From: an uncultured Opitutia bacterium
GTDB taxonomy: Bacteria > Verrucomicrobiota > Verrucomicrobiia > Opitutales > Opitutaceae
Assembly (NCBI GenBank): GCA_903872425.1
Contig: CAIQKQ010000118.1
Coordinates: 1-39,334, forward strand
Reading direction: 5' to 3'
Length of the DNA: 39,334 bases
Part shown: in pieces, positions 15,933 through 23,833 of the stretch
Numbering within the stretch: the first letter of the stretch is position 1
Layout of the letters: every line of letters begins with the position of its first letter
Made by a program: the position numbers and the translations under genes
Notes under the pieces: generated by a model
Databases searched by the model: none
Told to the model about the DNA's origin: nothing
Seen by the model: the letters and a program-made list of their open reading frames with translations, nothing else

Positions 15933-16029
15933 CGGCTAAACTGAAACCCGAGACGTTGCTCAACTCGTTGCTTCTTAGTCGGCCGCACTATTTTTCCCGT
16001 GCAATAGGGTGGGGCGGGGGTTATGAAAC

Positions 16030-16968
16030 TTACCGAGCCGCCAGCGTGGCCATGATGGCTTTCTGGACGTGTAGGCGGTTCTCGGCCTGGTCGAAAATAA
16101 TGCTGCGTGGGCTGTCGAGCACGGTCTGTGTGACCTCCTGCCCGGCGTGCGCCGGCAGGCAGTGCATGAAAAAGGCGTCCGGCTTCGCCGCAGCGAATAG
16201 CGCCGATGTGACTTGGAAGGGCGTCATGACGCGGATGCGTTCCGCCGTCTCTTCCTCTTTGCCCATACTTACCCACACATCGGTGTAGACTACGTCAGCG
16301 TCGCGCACGGCGGCGTAGGCATCGGTGGTGAACTCGTAGCTCTTGGCGAAACCCTCGCGCGCCAGCAGCGCATCAAATTCTGGTGCGGCGTCGAAACCTG
16401 GTGGGCCCGCGAGCGAAATTTTCATGCCGAACATGTTCGCGCCCATGATCCACGAGTTGGCCACGTTGCAGCCCCGGTCGCCGACGAACGCGATCTTGCG
16501 TCCTTTTAGCGCCGCGAGCAGATCCTCACCGGGCGCGGCCCAGCGCTCCGCCAGCGTGAGCAGGTCGGCGTAAATCTGGCACGGGTGCAGTAGATCAGTA
16601 AGGGCGTTGATGACCGGAACGGTCCCAGCGTCGGCCAGGCCCTCCACCTCAGCGTGGTCAAAGGTCCGCACCACCAGCCCATGGACGAAACGCGAGAGTA
16701 CCCGCGCGGTGTCGGCGACCGTCTCGCCCCGACCGAGTTGGATGTCCGCCCGGTTCAGGAATAGCGGATTGCCGCCCAGTTCGTGGATGCCGACCTCGAA
16801 AGAAACACGGGTGCGGGTGCTGGACTTGGAGAAAATCATAGCCCAGGTCTGTCCCGCCAGCGGCCGTGGCGTGGCCCCGCCCCGCTGGCGCTTAAGCTCT
16901 CGCGCCTGCGCGAAGACGGCCGCCGCCTCGCGTGGCGAGAAGTCTGTCTCCTTGAGAAAATGCTTCAT
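16030..16968 (-). CDS. argF: Ornithine carbamoyltransferase
   Basis: A 312-residue transcarbamylase that makes citrulline from ornithine and carbamoyl phosphate. Carbamoyl phosphate is held by SSTRTR (residues 49-54) and HPCQ; ornithine by the SMG loop in DVWVSMGKEEE and by HCLPAHAGQEVT. These identify ornithine rather than aspartate or acetylornithine as substrate. The start MKHFLKETDFS fits the family; an upstream ATG would add 18 residues. It lies directly upstream of argG, which uses its product, and downstream of ybeY (121 bases) on the same strand. Confidence 0.95.
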   Translation of the reverse strand: MKHFLKETDFSPREAAAVFAQARELKRQRGGATPRPLAGQTWAMIFSKSSTRTRVSFEVGIHELGGNPLFLNRADIQLGRGETVADTARVLSRFVHGLVVRTFDHAEVEGLADAGTVPVINALTDLLHPCQIYADLLTLAERWAAPGEDLLAALKGRKIAFVGDRGCNVANSWIMGANMFGMKISLAGPPGFDAAPEFDALLAREGFAKSYEFTTDAYAAVRDADVVYTDVWVSMGKEEETAERIRVMTPFQVTSALFAAAKPDAFFMHCLPAHAGQEVTQTVLDSPRSIIFDQAENRLHVQKAIMATLAAR

Positions 16969-17089
16969 TTTTCGAAACGAAGCGTACACTTCTGGCCTTT
17001 CTTCCAAGCTACGGCGAGCCAAAAATTTTGCGTGGTTAGGCGGTGGTGACGAGGGTGGTTTCTTTGTCCCCGTTTCAGCCTAGGTTTAG

Positions 17090-17623
17090 TCAGTCGTCTC
17101 GGAACGAGAACGCGGGGATTTGTCCGGTGGCGAGGAGCAGACGCATGGCGCGCTTCTCGGCGCGACGCATGGCCCGTTTTTTCGTCGGAACTAGGTCGTC
17201 ATAGCCGGCGAGGTGCAGCCAGCCATGGACGAGGTAGAGCGTGAGTTCGAGAGAGAATGCGTGGTGGCGTGAGGCAGCAGAACGGCGGCGGGGGGGAACC
17301 TGTCGCCGCGCAGCGTCAACCGAGACACAGATCTCACCGGCCAGACTGTGCGCCTGGTCTCCCGTGAAAGTGATGACGTCGGTCGGGGTCGGATCGGCGA
17401 GAAAATCGGCGTGGAGCTGGATCAGCGCGGGGTCGGAGAGAAACACGAGCGAGAGCTCGCCAAGGGGAGGACTAAAAACGTTGCGCGGAGAGCGGGGTGG
17501 GGATGGAGAGCCTGGGCTTTTCGTCGGGAAAAAATTTGCGTCGAGCGTGTGGATCGCGCGGACAACGGCTCGGCGGTCGAAGCGCAGACGCGGGTAGCGG
17601 TTGGCGATGGAGACCGCGCGCAT
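17090..17623 (-). CDS. ybeY: YbeY-family endoribonuclease with an altered metal site
   Basis: A 177-residue YbeY, a zinc-dependent single-strand endoribonuclease for 16S rRNA 3'-end maturation and ribosome quality control. TPTDVITF and AGEICVSVD are typical blocks, and HGWLHLAGYDD (H133-D143) is the metal motif. The canonical motif is H-x3-H-x5-H; the third position is aspartate (D143) here. Residues 37-48 form a proline/serine-rich insertion (PGSPSPPRSPR). It begins 2 bases after the 7TM-HD gene, an association common to many bacteria. Start MRAVSIANRY is preferred over an upstream ATG that would overlap the preceding gene by about 100 bases. Confidence 0.9.
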   Translation of the reverse strand: MRAVSIANRYPRLRFDRRAVVRAIHTLDANFFPTKSPGSPSPPRSPRNVFSPPLGELSLVFLSDPALIQLHADFLADPTPTDVITFTGDQAHSLAGEICVSVDAARRQVPPRRRSAASRHHAFSLELTLYLVHGWLHLAGYDDLVPTKKRAMRRAEKRAMRLLLATGQIPAFSFRDD

Positions 17624-17625
17624 GG

Positions 17626-19962
17626 TCAGGCCACGCCGGTTTGGCCGAGTGTTCTGGCGGGCGCGATAGTCGGATATTCCACCCGGGTGTGCGTCATGTT
17701 CAACAGCGTGCGGGCGAAGCACTCGCGCACTTGGCCGAGCTCGGCGAGAGTGAGCGGGGACTCGTCAAGCTGGGCCTCGTCGATGCGTTCACGGACCAGG
17801 CGAGCGATAAGTGCGGCGAGTTTTTCCGGCGTCACCTCGCGCAACGAGCGGGCGGCAGCCTCAACGCCATCAGCGAGGTGAATGATGGCGCTTTCTTTGC
17901 TGCGCGGTCGTGGGCCATCGTAGCGATAAGTGGCATCATCCGGTGCGGGGGTGCGGGGAAACGGCGCGAGCGACTGCTCGACGGCGCGTTGGTAAAAATA
18001 CCGCACCAAGGTCGTGCCGTGATGCTCGCGGATCACGTCCACGACGGCGCGAGGTAGCTTGTGCTTGCGCGCGAGCGCGACGCCATCCTCGACGTGAGCG
18101 CGGATGATTTCCGCCGAGCGCGCGGGCGGAAGTGAATCGTGGGCATTTGCGCCGGCTCGCTGGTTCTCGCCGAAGAATTCCGGGCGCGATGTCTTCCCGA
18201 TGTCGTGGTAGAGTGCGCAGACGCGGGCGAGCAACGGGTTCGCGCCAATACCGGCCGCGGCGTGCTCGGCGAGCTGCGCGACCATCAGCGAGTGGTGGTA
18301 GGTGCCGGGCGCCTCCAGTTGCATGAGACGCAAAAGCGGGTGATTGTAGTCGGTCAGCTCAAGGAGCGTGATATCGGTGGTGCGTTTGAATAGCGCCTCG
18401 AGCACAGGCAACAGGCCGACGACGATGACGCCGCTCAGGAGGCCTGTACCGAGGCCCGTGCCCATGTGCTTGAGCACAGTGAGCGGCTCAAGCTGGTCCA
18501 CCACACCGAGGAATAGAGCGAACAGCGCGACCGTTAGCCCGCCGAACGCCGAGGCGCGCAGGATGCCCGCGCGCCGTCGCGTGTGCCGTCCGCCGTGGAT
18601 CGCGACCATCGAGCCAAGAAACGTGAGGACGAGCAGTTCCAGCCGATGCCCATAAATCACGCTGGTGAAAATCGAAATGAGCAACGCCATCAAGCTGGCG
18701 GTGCCGGCGTCGATCAGGATGGCGATGAGTAGCGGTGCGATGGCCGTCGGCGCGAGGTAGGGCAGCAGCGAGGCGGAGTTCGGGTCGTCGGCAAAAAACG
18801 GCAAACTCGTCAGCGCGTAGCTCAGGCGCACGAGCACGAGGTTGACGACGACCACGAGCGCGAGCAGCGCGAGACGGCCATTACTCTGCAACGTGGCGCG
18901 GTCCTCGAGCCGGATGAAAATCGAACCGGCCATCACCATCGCGAGCACGAGCAGCACGCGGTAAAAGACATCGAGCGTGTTGTGAAACTCTGTCTCGCCG
19001 TGCGCGAGCAGATGGCGGCGGTGCTCGGCGAGCATTTCCGTCTGCGCCTCAGTCACGCGGGTGCCCGGCTCGATGATCGTCTGGCCGGCGGCGACGTTCA
19101 CGGTCGCCGGCTTGAGTGCGGCGAGCGCGGTGGCCTCCCGCGCCTTCGTGGCGGCAGCGTCGAACAACACGTTGGCGGTCACACCCCGGCTGAAAAACCC
19201 AAATACTGCCTGCGCTGCGGTCGCCGGCCCACTCTCACTGGCGAGACTCACGCGCAGAAACGTCAGCGCGTCGGCCATCGTTTTCACCGGGCGTGGGGTG
19301 GGGGGCGAGCCGTCGGGCCGTGCGAGCTCAAACACGGTCACGCCGCCGGGCGTGACGCCAACGGAGACGTTGGGCTGCACGCCATCGGCGTAAATCTGGC
19401 GCAGGGCGGTGAGGCCAGTGCGCGTGAGGGCAGCTCGGGCCTTGGCATCGCCGGCGGCGAGGAGCGCGGCTAGTTCGCCGGCGGTGGCGTGGACGCCGGC
19501 GCGGGCGTTGAATACGTCAGCCAGTGCGGCCAAGTCGGCGTCGCGTGAGCCGAGGAGCGGCGAGGCGCCGGGCGGGTGGGACTGCTCAAATTTTTCGAGG
19601 TCGGGCAGCAGCGCGGTGACGGCGGCCTCAAACGCAAACAACGGTGCGTTTTCTAGGCGATAGACGCGTGGCACACGCTCGCGCACCTGCTCACGCGCAA
19701 CGGCGGTCTGCTCTTTACTTACGTAGCTGAACGGCATGCTGGCAACCACGCGCACACTGGCGAGCTGGCCCGGCAGCACAGGTAAACTGGCCGTACTGAC
19801 GCCTACGAAGCTGATGAGGACGATGGCTACAACCGTCCCAGTAAAGATGAGCAACGCAACGAGTCGGCTGGTGTCGAGCAGCCCCTGCGCGCCTGCACTG
19901 CCTTCCGCGGGGCGCAAGCCGAGGCGGGCGAGGAGCTGTTGGAGCTGGCGACGGAGGGACAT
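17626..19962 (-). CDS. 7TM receptor with HD phosphohydrolase domain (PgpH/YqfF family)
   Basis: A 778-residue membrane protein. One transmembrane segment (about residues 31-55) leads into a large extracytoplasmic 7TMR-HDED region. Several transmembrane helices follow (for example LALLALVVVVNLVLVRL and GGLTVALFALFLGVVDQ), then a cytoplasmic HD domain with HHSLMVAQLAEHA and ALYHDIGKTSRP (HD at about residues 584-586). In Listeria the homologue PgpH degrades cyclic di-AMP; that substrate is inferred here. It directly precedes ybeY with a 2-base gap, as in many genomes. An expected phoH neighbour is absent. Confidence 0.92.
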   Translation of the reverse strand: MSLRRQLQQLLARLGLRPAEGSAGAQGLLDTSRLVALLIFTGTVVAIVLISFVGVSTASLPVLPGQLASVRVVASMPFSYVSKEQTAVAREQVRERVPRVYRLENAPLFAFEAAVTALLPDLEKFEQSHPPGASPLLGSRDADLAALADVFNARAGVHATAGELAALLAAGDAKARAALTRTGLTALRQIYADGVQPNVSVGVTPGGVTVFELARPDGSPPTPRPVKTMADALTFLRVSLASESGPATAAQAVFGFFSRGVTANVLFDAAATKAREATALAALKPATVNVAAGQTIIEPGTRVTEAQTEMLAEHRRHLLAHGETEFHNTLDVFYRVLLVLAMVMAGSIFIRLEDRATLQSNGRLALLALVVVVNLVLVRLSYALTSLPFFADDPNSASLLPYLAPTAIAPLLIAILIDAGTASLMALLISIFTSVIYGHRLELLVLTFLGSMVAIHGGRHTRRRAGILRASAFGGLTVALFALFLGVVDQLEPLTVLKHMGTGLGTGLLSGVIVVGLLPVLEALFKRTTDITLLELTDYNHPLLRLMQLEAPGTYHHSLMVAQLAEHAAAGIGANPLLARVCALYHDIGKTSRPEFFGENQRAGANAHDSLPPARSAEIIRAHVEDGVALARKHKLPRAVVDVIREHHGTTLVRYFYQRAVEQSLAPFPRTPAPDDATYRYDGPRPRSKESAIIHLADGVEAAARSLREVTPEKLAALIARLVRERIDEAQLDESPLTLAELGQVRECFARTLLNMTHTRVEYPTIAPARTLGQTGVA

Positions 19963-19967
19963 GGTGG

Positions 19968-20008
19968 AAATGCGAATTGCGGAATTCGGAGTGCGGAACG
20001 CAGTAATC
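19968..20008. repeat. GCGGAATTCGGAGTGCGGA-type repeat between two minus-strand genes
   Basis: The short gap between the small hypothetical gene and the 7TM-HD gene is almost entirely this repeat, made of imperfect units GCGAATT, GCGGAATTCGGA, GTGCGGAAC. It resembles the parB copy at 1967-1998. Its 20008 edge touches the stop of the small gene. Confidence 0.6.
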
Positions 20009-20276
20009 AGGTTCGCGCGAGGCCGAACTCGCGGCGGATGGACTCATGCGAGTGGACGCGACCGGTGCAGATGTCGGCGAGGCCATCGGCATCGTCCCAA
20101 TTCATGTTTCCGATGCGTTTTGTTGCGTCGCTCAAATTTCCAATGCAACGCAGCAGTTCGCCTTGAAGGGTGTCGGCCTCAAGCTGTGGCGGCACTAACT
20201 CCCGGCAGAGCTGATGGATGCGAGCCTTTTTTTCATCAGGAGCTCGTTTCGGTTTGCGTTTCAAACAAGAGAACAT
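20007..20276 (-). CDS. Small conserved-looking hypothetical protein
   Basis: An 89-residue soluble protein, MFSCLKRKPKRAPDEKKARI at the start, then a helical middle (LEADTLQGELLRCIGNLSDATKRIGN) with MNWDDADGLADICTG after it. The pattern QGEL-x-RCIG-N-L-x-DA-x-K-R-x-GNMNWD is reminiscent of small uncharacterised proteins of other bacteria, but no function is known to me. It lies 10 bases after the HIT gene and just before the 7TM-HD gene on the same strand, so it is probably part of that transcript. No signal peptide or metal-binding motif is evident. Confidence 0.6.
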   Translation of the reverse strand: MFSCLKRKPKRAPDEKKARIHQLCRELVPPQLEADTLQGELLRCIGNLSDATKRIGNMNWDDADGLADICTGRVHSHESIRREFGLART

Positions 20277-20286
20277 GGTCGGCGGT

Positions 20287-20838
20287 TTAGGCTCGGCGAG
20301 GGCGGGAACGCGCAGCCTTGGCCTTGGGCCGGGCGACTTTTGACTTTGGGGCGTTCAGACTCTCGACCGTCTCGCGTAGGCGCAGCCAAGTTGCCTCCAA
20401 CGCCTGCGGGAGGACCCGGGTTTGGCCGAGTACAGGCATGAAGTTGGTGTCGCCGTTCCAGCGGGGGACAATGTGGGCGTGTAGGTGAGAGATGCTGCCG
20501 CCGGCAGCGGAGCCGAGGTTGAGCCCGACATTAAAGCCGTCGGGCTTGAGGGCGGCGGCGAGGAGCTGTTTCGCGAAGATGATCGTGTCCATGAAGTCGG
20601 CGCGCTCGGGGGCGTTTAGGGCGTCGAGATCCGCGACCTCGCGGAAGGGGACAGCGAGGAGGTGACCGGCGTTGTAGGGGTAGAGGTTGAGGACGAGGTA
20701 GGTCAGCGTGGAGCGGTGGACGATGAGCGCAGCGCGGTCGTCGCCGAGCGCGGGCAGATCGGTGAACGGGCGCGACCCGGCCGGGTGGCGCGGTGCGGCG
20801 ATGTAATCCATGCGCCAGTAGGCGTGCAGCGACTCCAT
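20287..20838 (-). CDS. HIT-family nucleotide hydrolase/phosphorylase
   Basis: A 183-residue HIT-domain protein. The catalytic triad motif is HLHAHIVPRW (H118, H120, H122), and NLYPYNAGHLLAVP is the nucleotide-binding strand region. Residues LNLGSAAGGSISHLHAH match the branch related to diadenosine tetraphosphate phosphorylases of Mycobacterium. Members hydrolyse or phosphorolyse dinucleoside polyphosphates or adenylylated compounds. The C-terminus is a basic Lys/Arg/Ala-rich tail of about 20 residues that may bind nucleic acid or be disordered. It heads the HIT, small protein, 7TM-HD, ybeY series of minus-strand genes. Confidence 0.9.
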   Translation of the reverse strand: MESLHAYWRMDYIAAPRHPAGSRPFTDLPALGDDRAALIVHRSTLTYLVLNLYPYNAGHLLAVPFREVADLDALNAPERADFMDTIIFAKQLLAAALKPDGFNVGLNLGSAAGGSISHLHAHIVPRWNGDTNFMPVLGQTRVLPQALEATWLRLRETVESLNAPKSKVARPKAKAARSRPRRA

Positions 20839-20922
20839 ATGGGAAAGGGGAGAGCGAGCTGAGCAGAGGCGGGGAGCGATGTCAAAGGCGTAGGGCGGAG
20901 TGTCTCAGCCGTGAACTCGGGT

Positions 20923-20951
20923 TTGACACCTCCCGCCAGCGCAACTAAGTT
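20923..20951 (+). promoter_or_regulatory. Promoter for a leaderless small gene
   Basis: A perfect TTGACA (20923-20928), a 17-base spacer, then TAAGTT (20946-20951; 3 of 6 matches to TATAAT). Exactly six bases separate the -10 box from the ATG at 20958, so transcription would begin at or within a base or two of the start codon. Confidence 0.5.
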
Positions 20952-20953
20952 GC
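20941..20953. promoter_or_regulatory. 13-bp perfect palindrome overlapping the -10 box
   Basis: GCAACT-A-AGTTGC covers the -10 hexamer and ends four bases before the ATG of the gene at 20958. Its position would suit a repressor operator. No regulator gene is adjacent. Confidence 0.35.
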
Positions 20954-20957
20954 AGTG

Positions 20958-21314
20958 ATGCTCAAGGAATTTCACGGTGTACGGCAGGAGCCGAACGGCC
21001 GCCGTCGGTGGTTCGACGGTGACGGGCTCGATCTGATGACGTGGTATGACGCGCAAGGGCGGCTGACCGGATTCCAACTCGGCTATGATTTTGGCGCGGG
21101 GGCGCATGCGCTCACTTGGGGCAACGCGGGCGGTTTTGCTCATAGTTTGGTGGACGAGGGCGACAGCTCACCGTTGAAAAATGAGTCGCCCGTGCTGGTG
21201 GCCGATGGTGTGGTCCCTTGGGCCGAGCTGGAAGCGAAGTTTGCGATCGAGGGCGCGGGGTTGGAGCCAGGGCTGCGCGAACTGGTGACGGCACGGCTAG
21301 CGGCGCGGGCTTGA
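20958..21314 (+). CDS. Hypothetical protein, 118 residues
   Basis: I do not recognise a family. The protein is acidic and soluble-looking (MLKEFHGVRQEPNGRRRWFD at the start), contains aromatic and glycine-rich strands (MTWYDAQGRLTGFQLGYDF) that suggest a beta-sheet fold, and ends in a helical ELVTARLAARA. No signal peptide or membrane segment is seen. It is preceded by a strong -35 and a palindrome over the -10 box, and followed by the exosortase gene 111 bases later on the same strand. A GTG directly before the ATG is an alternative start that adds one residue. Confidence 0.65.
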   Translation: MLKEFHGVRQEPNGRRRWFDGDGLDLMTWYDAQGRLTGFQLGYDFGAGAHALTWGNAGGFAHSLVDEGDSSPLKNESPVLVADGVVPWAELEAKFAIEGAGLEPGLRELVTARLAARA

Positions 21315-21334
21315 GCAGAAGGCGGGCCTGAAAG

Positions 21335-21350
21335 TGACAAACGCGTGTCA
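21335..21350. promoter_or_regulatory. TGACA-N6-TGTCA palindrome ahead of the exosortase gene
   Basis: Five-base perfect arms TGACA and TGTCA around AACGCG, 75 bases upstream of the exosortase ATG and 20 bases after the preceding stop. The spacing suits a dimeric regulator. No known consensus is claimed. Confidence 0.25.
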
Positions 21351-21425
21351 AGGCGATCGGGATTTTTACGGCGAAATTGCTGGCGCGACGCGGGCGAATC
21401 CGCCAATTCCTGCGTTGCCCTCCCC

Positions 21426-22472
21426 ATGACCGAGCTTTGGAAAAAGTGGACCGCCGTCGTGCCTGCGCCGTTTCTCACGGCGCTGCTGCTGGGCGCGAGC
21501 TATCTGGGCTTTGTGGCGTGGGAACAGTCGCACTGGTGGCTCACGCTGTCGGACTACTCGTTTGGCTGGCTGGTGCCGCTGTTTGTGGTGTTTGTGGTGC
21601 ATGACCGCTGGCCGAAAATCACGGCTGCCATCGGCGCGTGCGCCGCGCCGGGTAGCCCGCGCGCCGGCGGTTGGAAAGGCGCGCTGGCCCGCACGGCGGC
21701 CACTGGCGCCCTCGTCGGTGGTGGCTTGCTGTTTTTTATCGGCGCGGCATCGCGCGCAGGCGCGGGCTCGGCGCCGGCGCACACACTGGCGGTGTCGCTG
21801 GGTGCGTCGGTGTTGTTGCTTTCGACGCTATTTGTCAGCGCGCCCGAGCCCGACGGCCCGACGTCGGTCGTGGGCCGGTTGGCGGGCGATGCACGAGTGC
21901 GACTCGTGGCCTTGTTCGTGTTTCCCGCGCTGGTGTGGCTCGTGTCCGCGCCGTTAGTGTCAGTCGTGCAGCAAAAACTGAGCCTGCTGCTCCTCGGCTG
22001 GGTGACACGCGCGGTGTTCTTTGTGTTCGACGTGCTCGGGCTGGCGGTGCAGCGCGACGGCAACGTCCTCACGCTCCCCGAGGTACTGCCCGGCCAGCAG
22101 AACCAGGTCGGCGTGGCCGAAGCTTGCTCGGGTATCCGCTCGTTCACGGCGTGCCTATTCGCCGGGTCATTTCTGGCGGCGGTGTTCTTGGATCGGATGT
22201 GGAAAAAAATCGCGCTCGTCGCGTCGGCTGTGATCTTCGCGTTTGGGATGAACATTCTACGGGCGCTGTTTCTCACCGCATGGGCCTACAACTATGGCGA
22301 GCACAGTATGGAGGAAAAAGTCCACGATATCGCCGGCTTCGCGGTGCTCGGCCTGACGGTGGTCGGCCTGCTCTGCCTGCTGCCAATTTTTAACCTGAAA
22401 CTTTCTTTCCGTCAGCACGACGGCCGGAAAACGCCCACGCCTTTCCCGACCCGCGGTGGCGGTCCGGCCTGA
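21426..22472 (+). CDS. Exosortase (EpsH-type cysteine transpeptidase)
   Basis: A 348-residue polytopic inner-membrane protein with about eight hydrophobic segments. The three exosortase active-site residues are in place: cysteine in AEACSGIRS (C234), arginine in NILRALFLT (R279) and histidine in HDIAGFAV (H300). Exosortases cut C-terminal PEP-CTERM-like signals and pass the protein to the cell surface or extracellular matrix. No PEP-CTERM protein, EpsI-like domain or polysaccharide cluster is seen nearby; the next gene, nine bases on, is waaA for lipopolysaccharide core synthesis. The ATG at 21426 is preferred to one 27 codons upstream, whose residues are basic and unlike a membrane N-terminus. 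Confidence 0.92.
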   Translation: MTELWKKWTAVVPAPFLTALLLGASYLGFVAWEQSHWWLTLSDYSFGWLVPLFVVFVVHDRWPKITAAIGACAAPGSPRAGGWKGALARTAATGALVGGGLLFFIGAASRAGAGSAPAHTLAVSLGASVLLLSTLFVSAPEPDGPTSVVGRLAGDARVRLVALFVFPALVWLVSAPLVSVVQQKLSLLLLGWVTRAVFFVFDVLGLAVQRDGNVLTLPEVLPGQQNQVGVAEACSGIRSFTACLFAGSFLAAVFLDRMWKKIALVASAVIFAFGMNILRALFLTAWAYNYGEHSMEEKVHDIAGFAVLGLTVVGLLCLLPIFNLKLSFRQHDGRKTPTPFPTRGGGPA

Positions 22473-22481
22473 GCGCGCTAA

Positions 22482-23765
22482 ATGATCTGGCTCTACCGGC
22501 TGCTGTTTCTGCCCGCGATGCTGCTCGCCGCGCCGTATTACTTGTGGCGTATGCGACGGCGCGGCGGCTACCGGCGGCATTTCATGCAACGATTCGGCGC
22601 AACCCCACCCTTGCCACCGAAAACGCCCGGCGTGTCGCGTGTCTGGGTGCAGGCGGTGAGTGTTGGCGAGATGCTCGCACTCGGGCCGCTGCTCGAAGGC
22701 CTGCGTGCTGCTGGCGCCGAAGTCTATCTCACCACGACGACGAGCACGGGCTATGTGGAGGCGCGAAGCCGTTATTCCCCGCTGGTGCTCGCTTTGGCAT
22801 ATTTTCCGACCGACTGCTGGCTGTTCTCGCGGCGCTCCTGGGCCGCCGTGCAGCCCGACCTCGTCGTGCTTATGGAGAGCGAGCGTTGGCCCGAGCACCT
22901 TGCGCAGGCGCGCGCACGCGGCGTGCCGGTCATCTGCGTTAACGCTCGCCTCAGTGACCGCAGCCATGCGCGGCTGCTGCGCATGCGCGCGCTGGCGGGG
23001 CTGCTCTTTGACGGGGTCACGCGTGTGCTCGCGGCGTCAGCGCAAGACGCGGAACGTTTTCGCGCGCTCGGCGTGTCGGCGGAGCGCGTGGTGCTCACCG
23101 GCAGCCTCAAGCTAGACGTGGACATTCCGCGCCTCGGCGACGCGGAAAAATCCAAGCTCCGCGCCGCGCTCGGCCTGCCGTCCACCGGCCTCGTGCTGCT
23201 CGGCTCCTCAACCTGGCCGGGCGAGGAGGCCGCTCTCCTTTCGGCGCTGGCGGCCGCTCGGCAACGCGGCCTCACCGTCTCGTTGTTACTTGTGCCGCGC
23301 CACGCCGAGCGGCGCGACGAAATCCGCCCCGTGCTCGAGCGCAGCGGCCTGCGTTTTCATTTCCGACTCAAAGGCGACGCCCCCGGCGAGGTGGACGTGG
23401 CCGTGGGCGATACGACCGGCGAGCTCCGCAAACTCACCCAGCTCGCCGACCTCGTTTTTGTCGGCAAAAGCCTCGCGCCTCACGACGGCGGCCAAACGCC
23501 CGTCGAGGCCGCGATTCTCGGCCGGCCGATTTTGCACGGGCCGCGCATGGGCAACTTCCGCGAAATTACCCGCGCGCTCGACACCGTCGGCGCGGCGCGC
23601 GAAGTCGAGCACGCCAGCGCGCTCATCGCCGTATGCACTGAGTTACTCAGCGATACCGCGCGCCGCGAGCGCATGGCCGCCGCCGCCCGAACGTGGGCCG
23701 AGGCCAGCCGGGGCGCAACGGCGCGCACCCTCGCTGCCTTGCGTGCGGAGCTGGCGCAAAGCTGA
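22482..23765 (+). CDS. waaA: 3-deoxy-D-manno-octulosonic acid (Kdo) transferase
   Basis: A 427-residue inner-membrane GT-B glycosyltransferase that adds Kdo to lipid A precursor. The N-terminal hydrophobic anchor is residues 1-22 (MIWLYRLLFLPAMLLAAPYY). WVQAVSVGEMLA (SVGE at 60-63) holds the catalytic acid; MESERWPEHL is the usual ETELWP-like block; NARLSDRS and SAQDAERF follow. In the C-terminal half, GSSTWPGEE and PHDGGQTPVEAA match the CMP-Kdo-binding region, with the last differing slightly from the common GGHNPLEPA. It implies a Gram-negative outer membrane. Nine bases after the exosortase gene. Confidence 0.93.
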   Translation: MIWLYRLLFLPAMLLAAPYYLWRMRRRGGYRRHFMQRFGATPPLPPKTPGVSRVWVQAVSVGEMLALGPLLEGLRAAGAEVYLTTTTSTGYVEARSRYSPLVLALAYFPTDCWLFSRRSWAAVQPDLVVLMESERWPEHLAQARARGVPVICVNARLSDRSHARLLRMRALAGLLFDGVTRVLAASAQDAERFRALGVSAERVVLTGSLKLDVDIPRLGDAEKSKLRAALGLPSTGLVLLGSSTWPGEEAALLSALAAARQRGLTVSLLLVPRHAERRDEIRPVLERSGLRFHFRLKGDAPGEVDVAVGDTTGELRKLTQLADLVFVGKSLAPHDGGQTPVEAAILGRPILHGPRMGNFREITRALDTVGAAREVEHASALIAVCTELLSDTARRERMAAAARTWAEASRGATARTLAALRAELAQS

Positions 23766-23833
23766 GGTGCCGCGCTGTTTTCAGTTTGTTCTCTGGCCGC
23801 GCTTCCGTTGCAGTCGGGCAACATTTTTACGCC

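Noticed and set aside
23766-23833. trp attenuator ahead of trpE
   Set aside because: The 68-base gap has no leader peptide with tandem Trp codons and no competing stem-loops.
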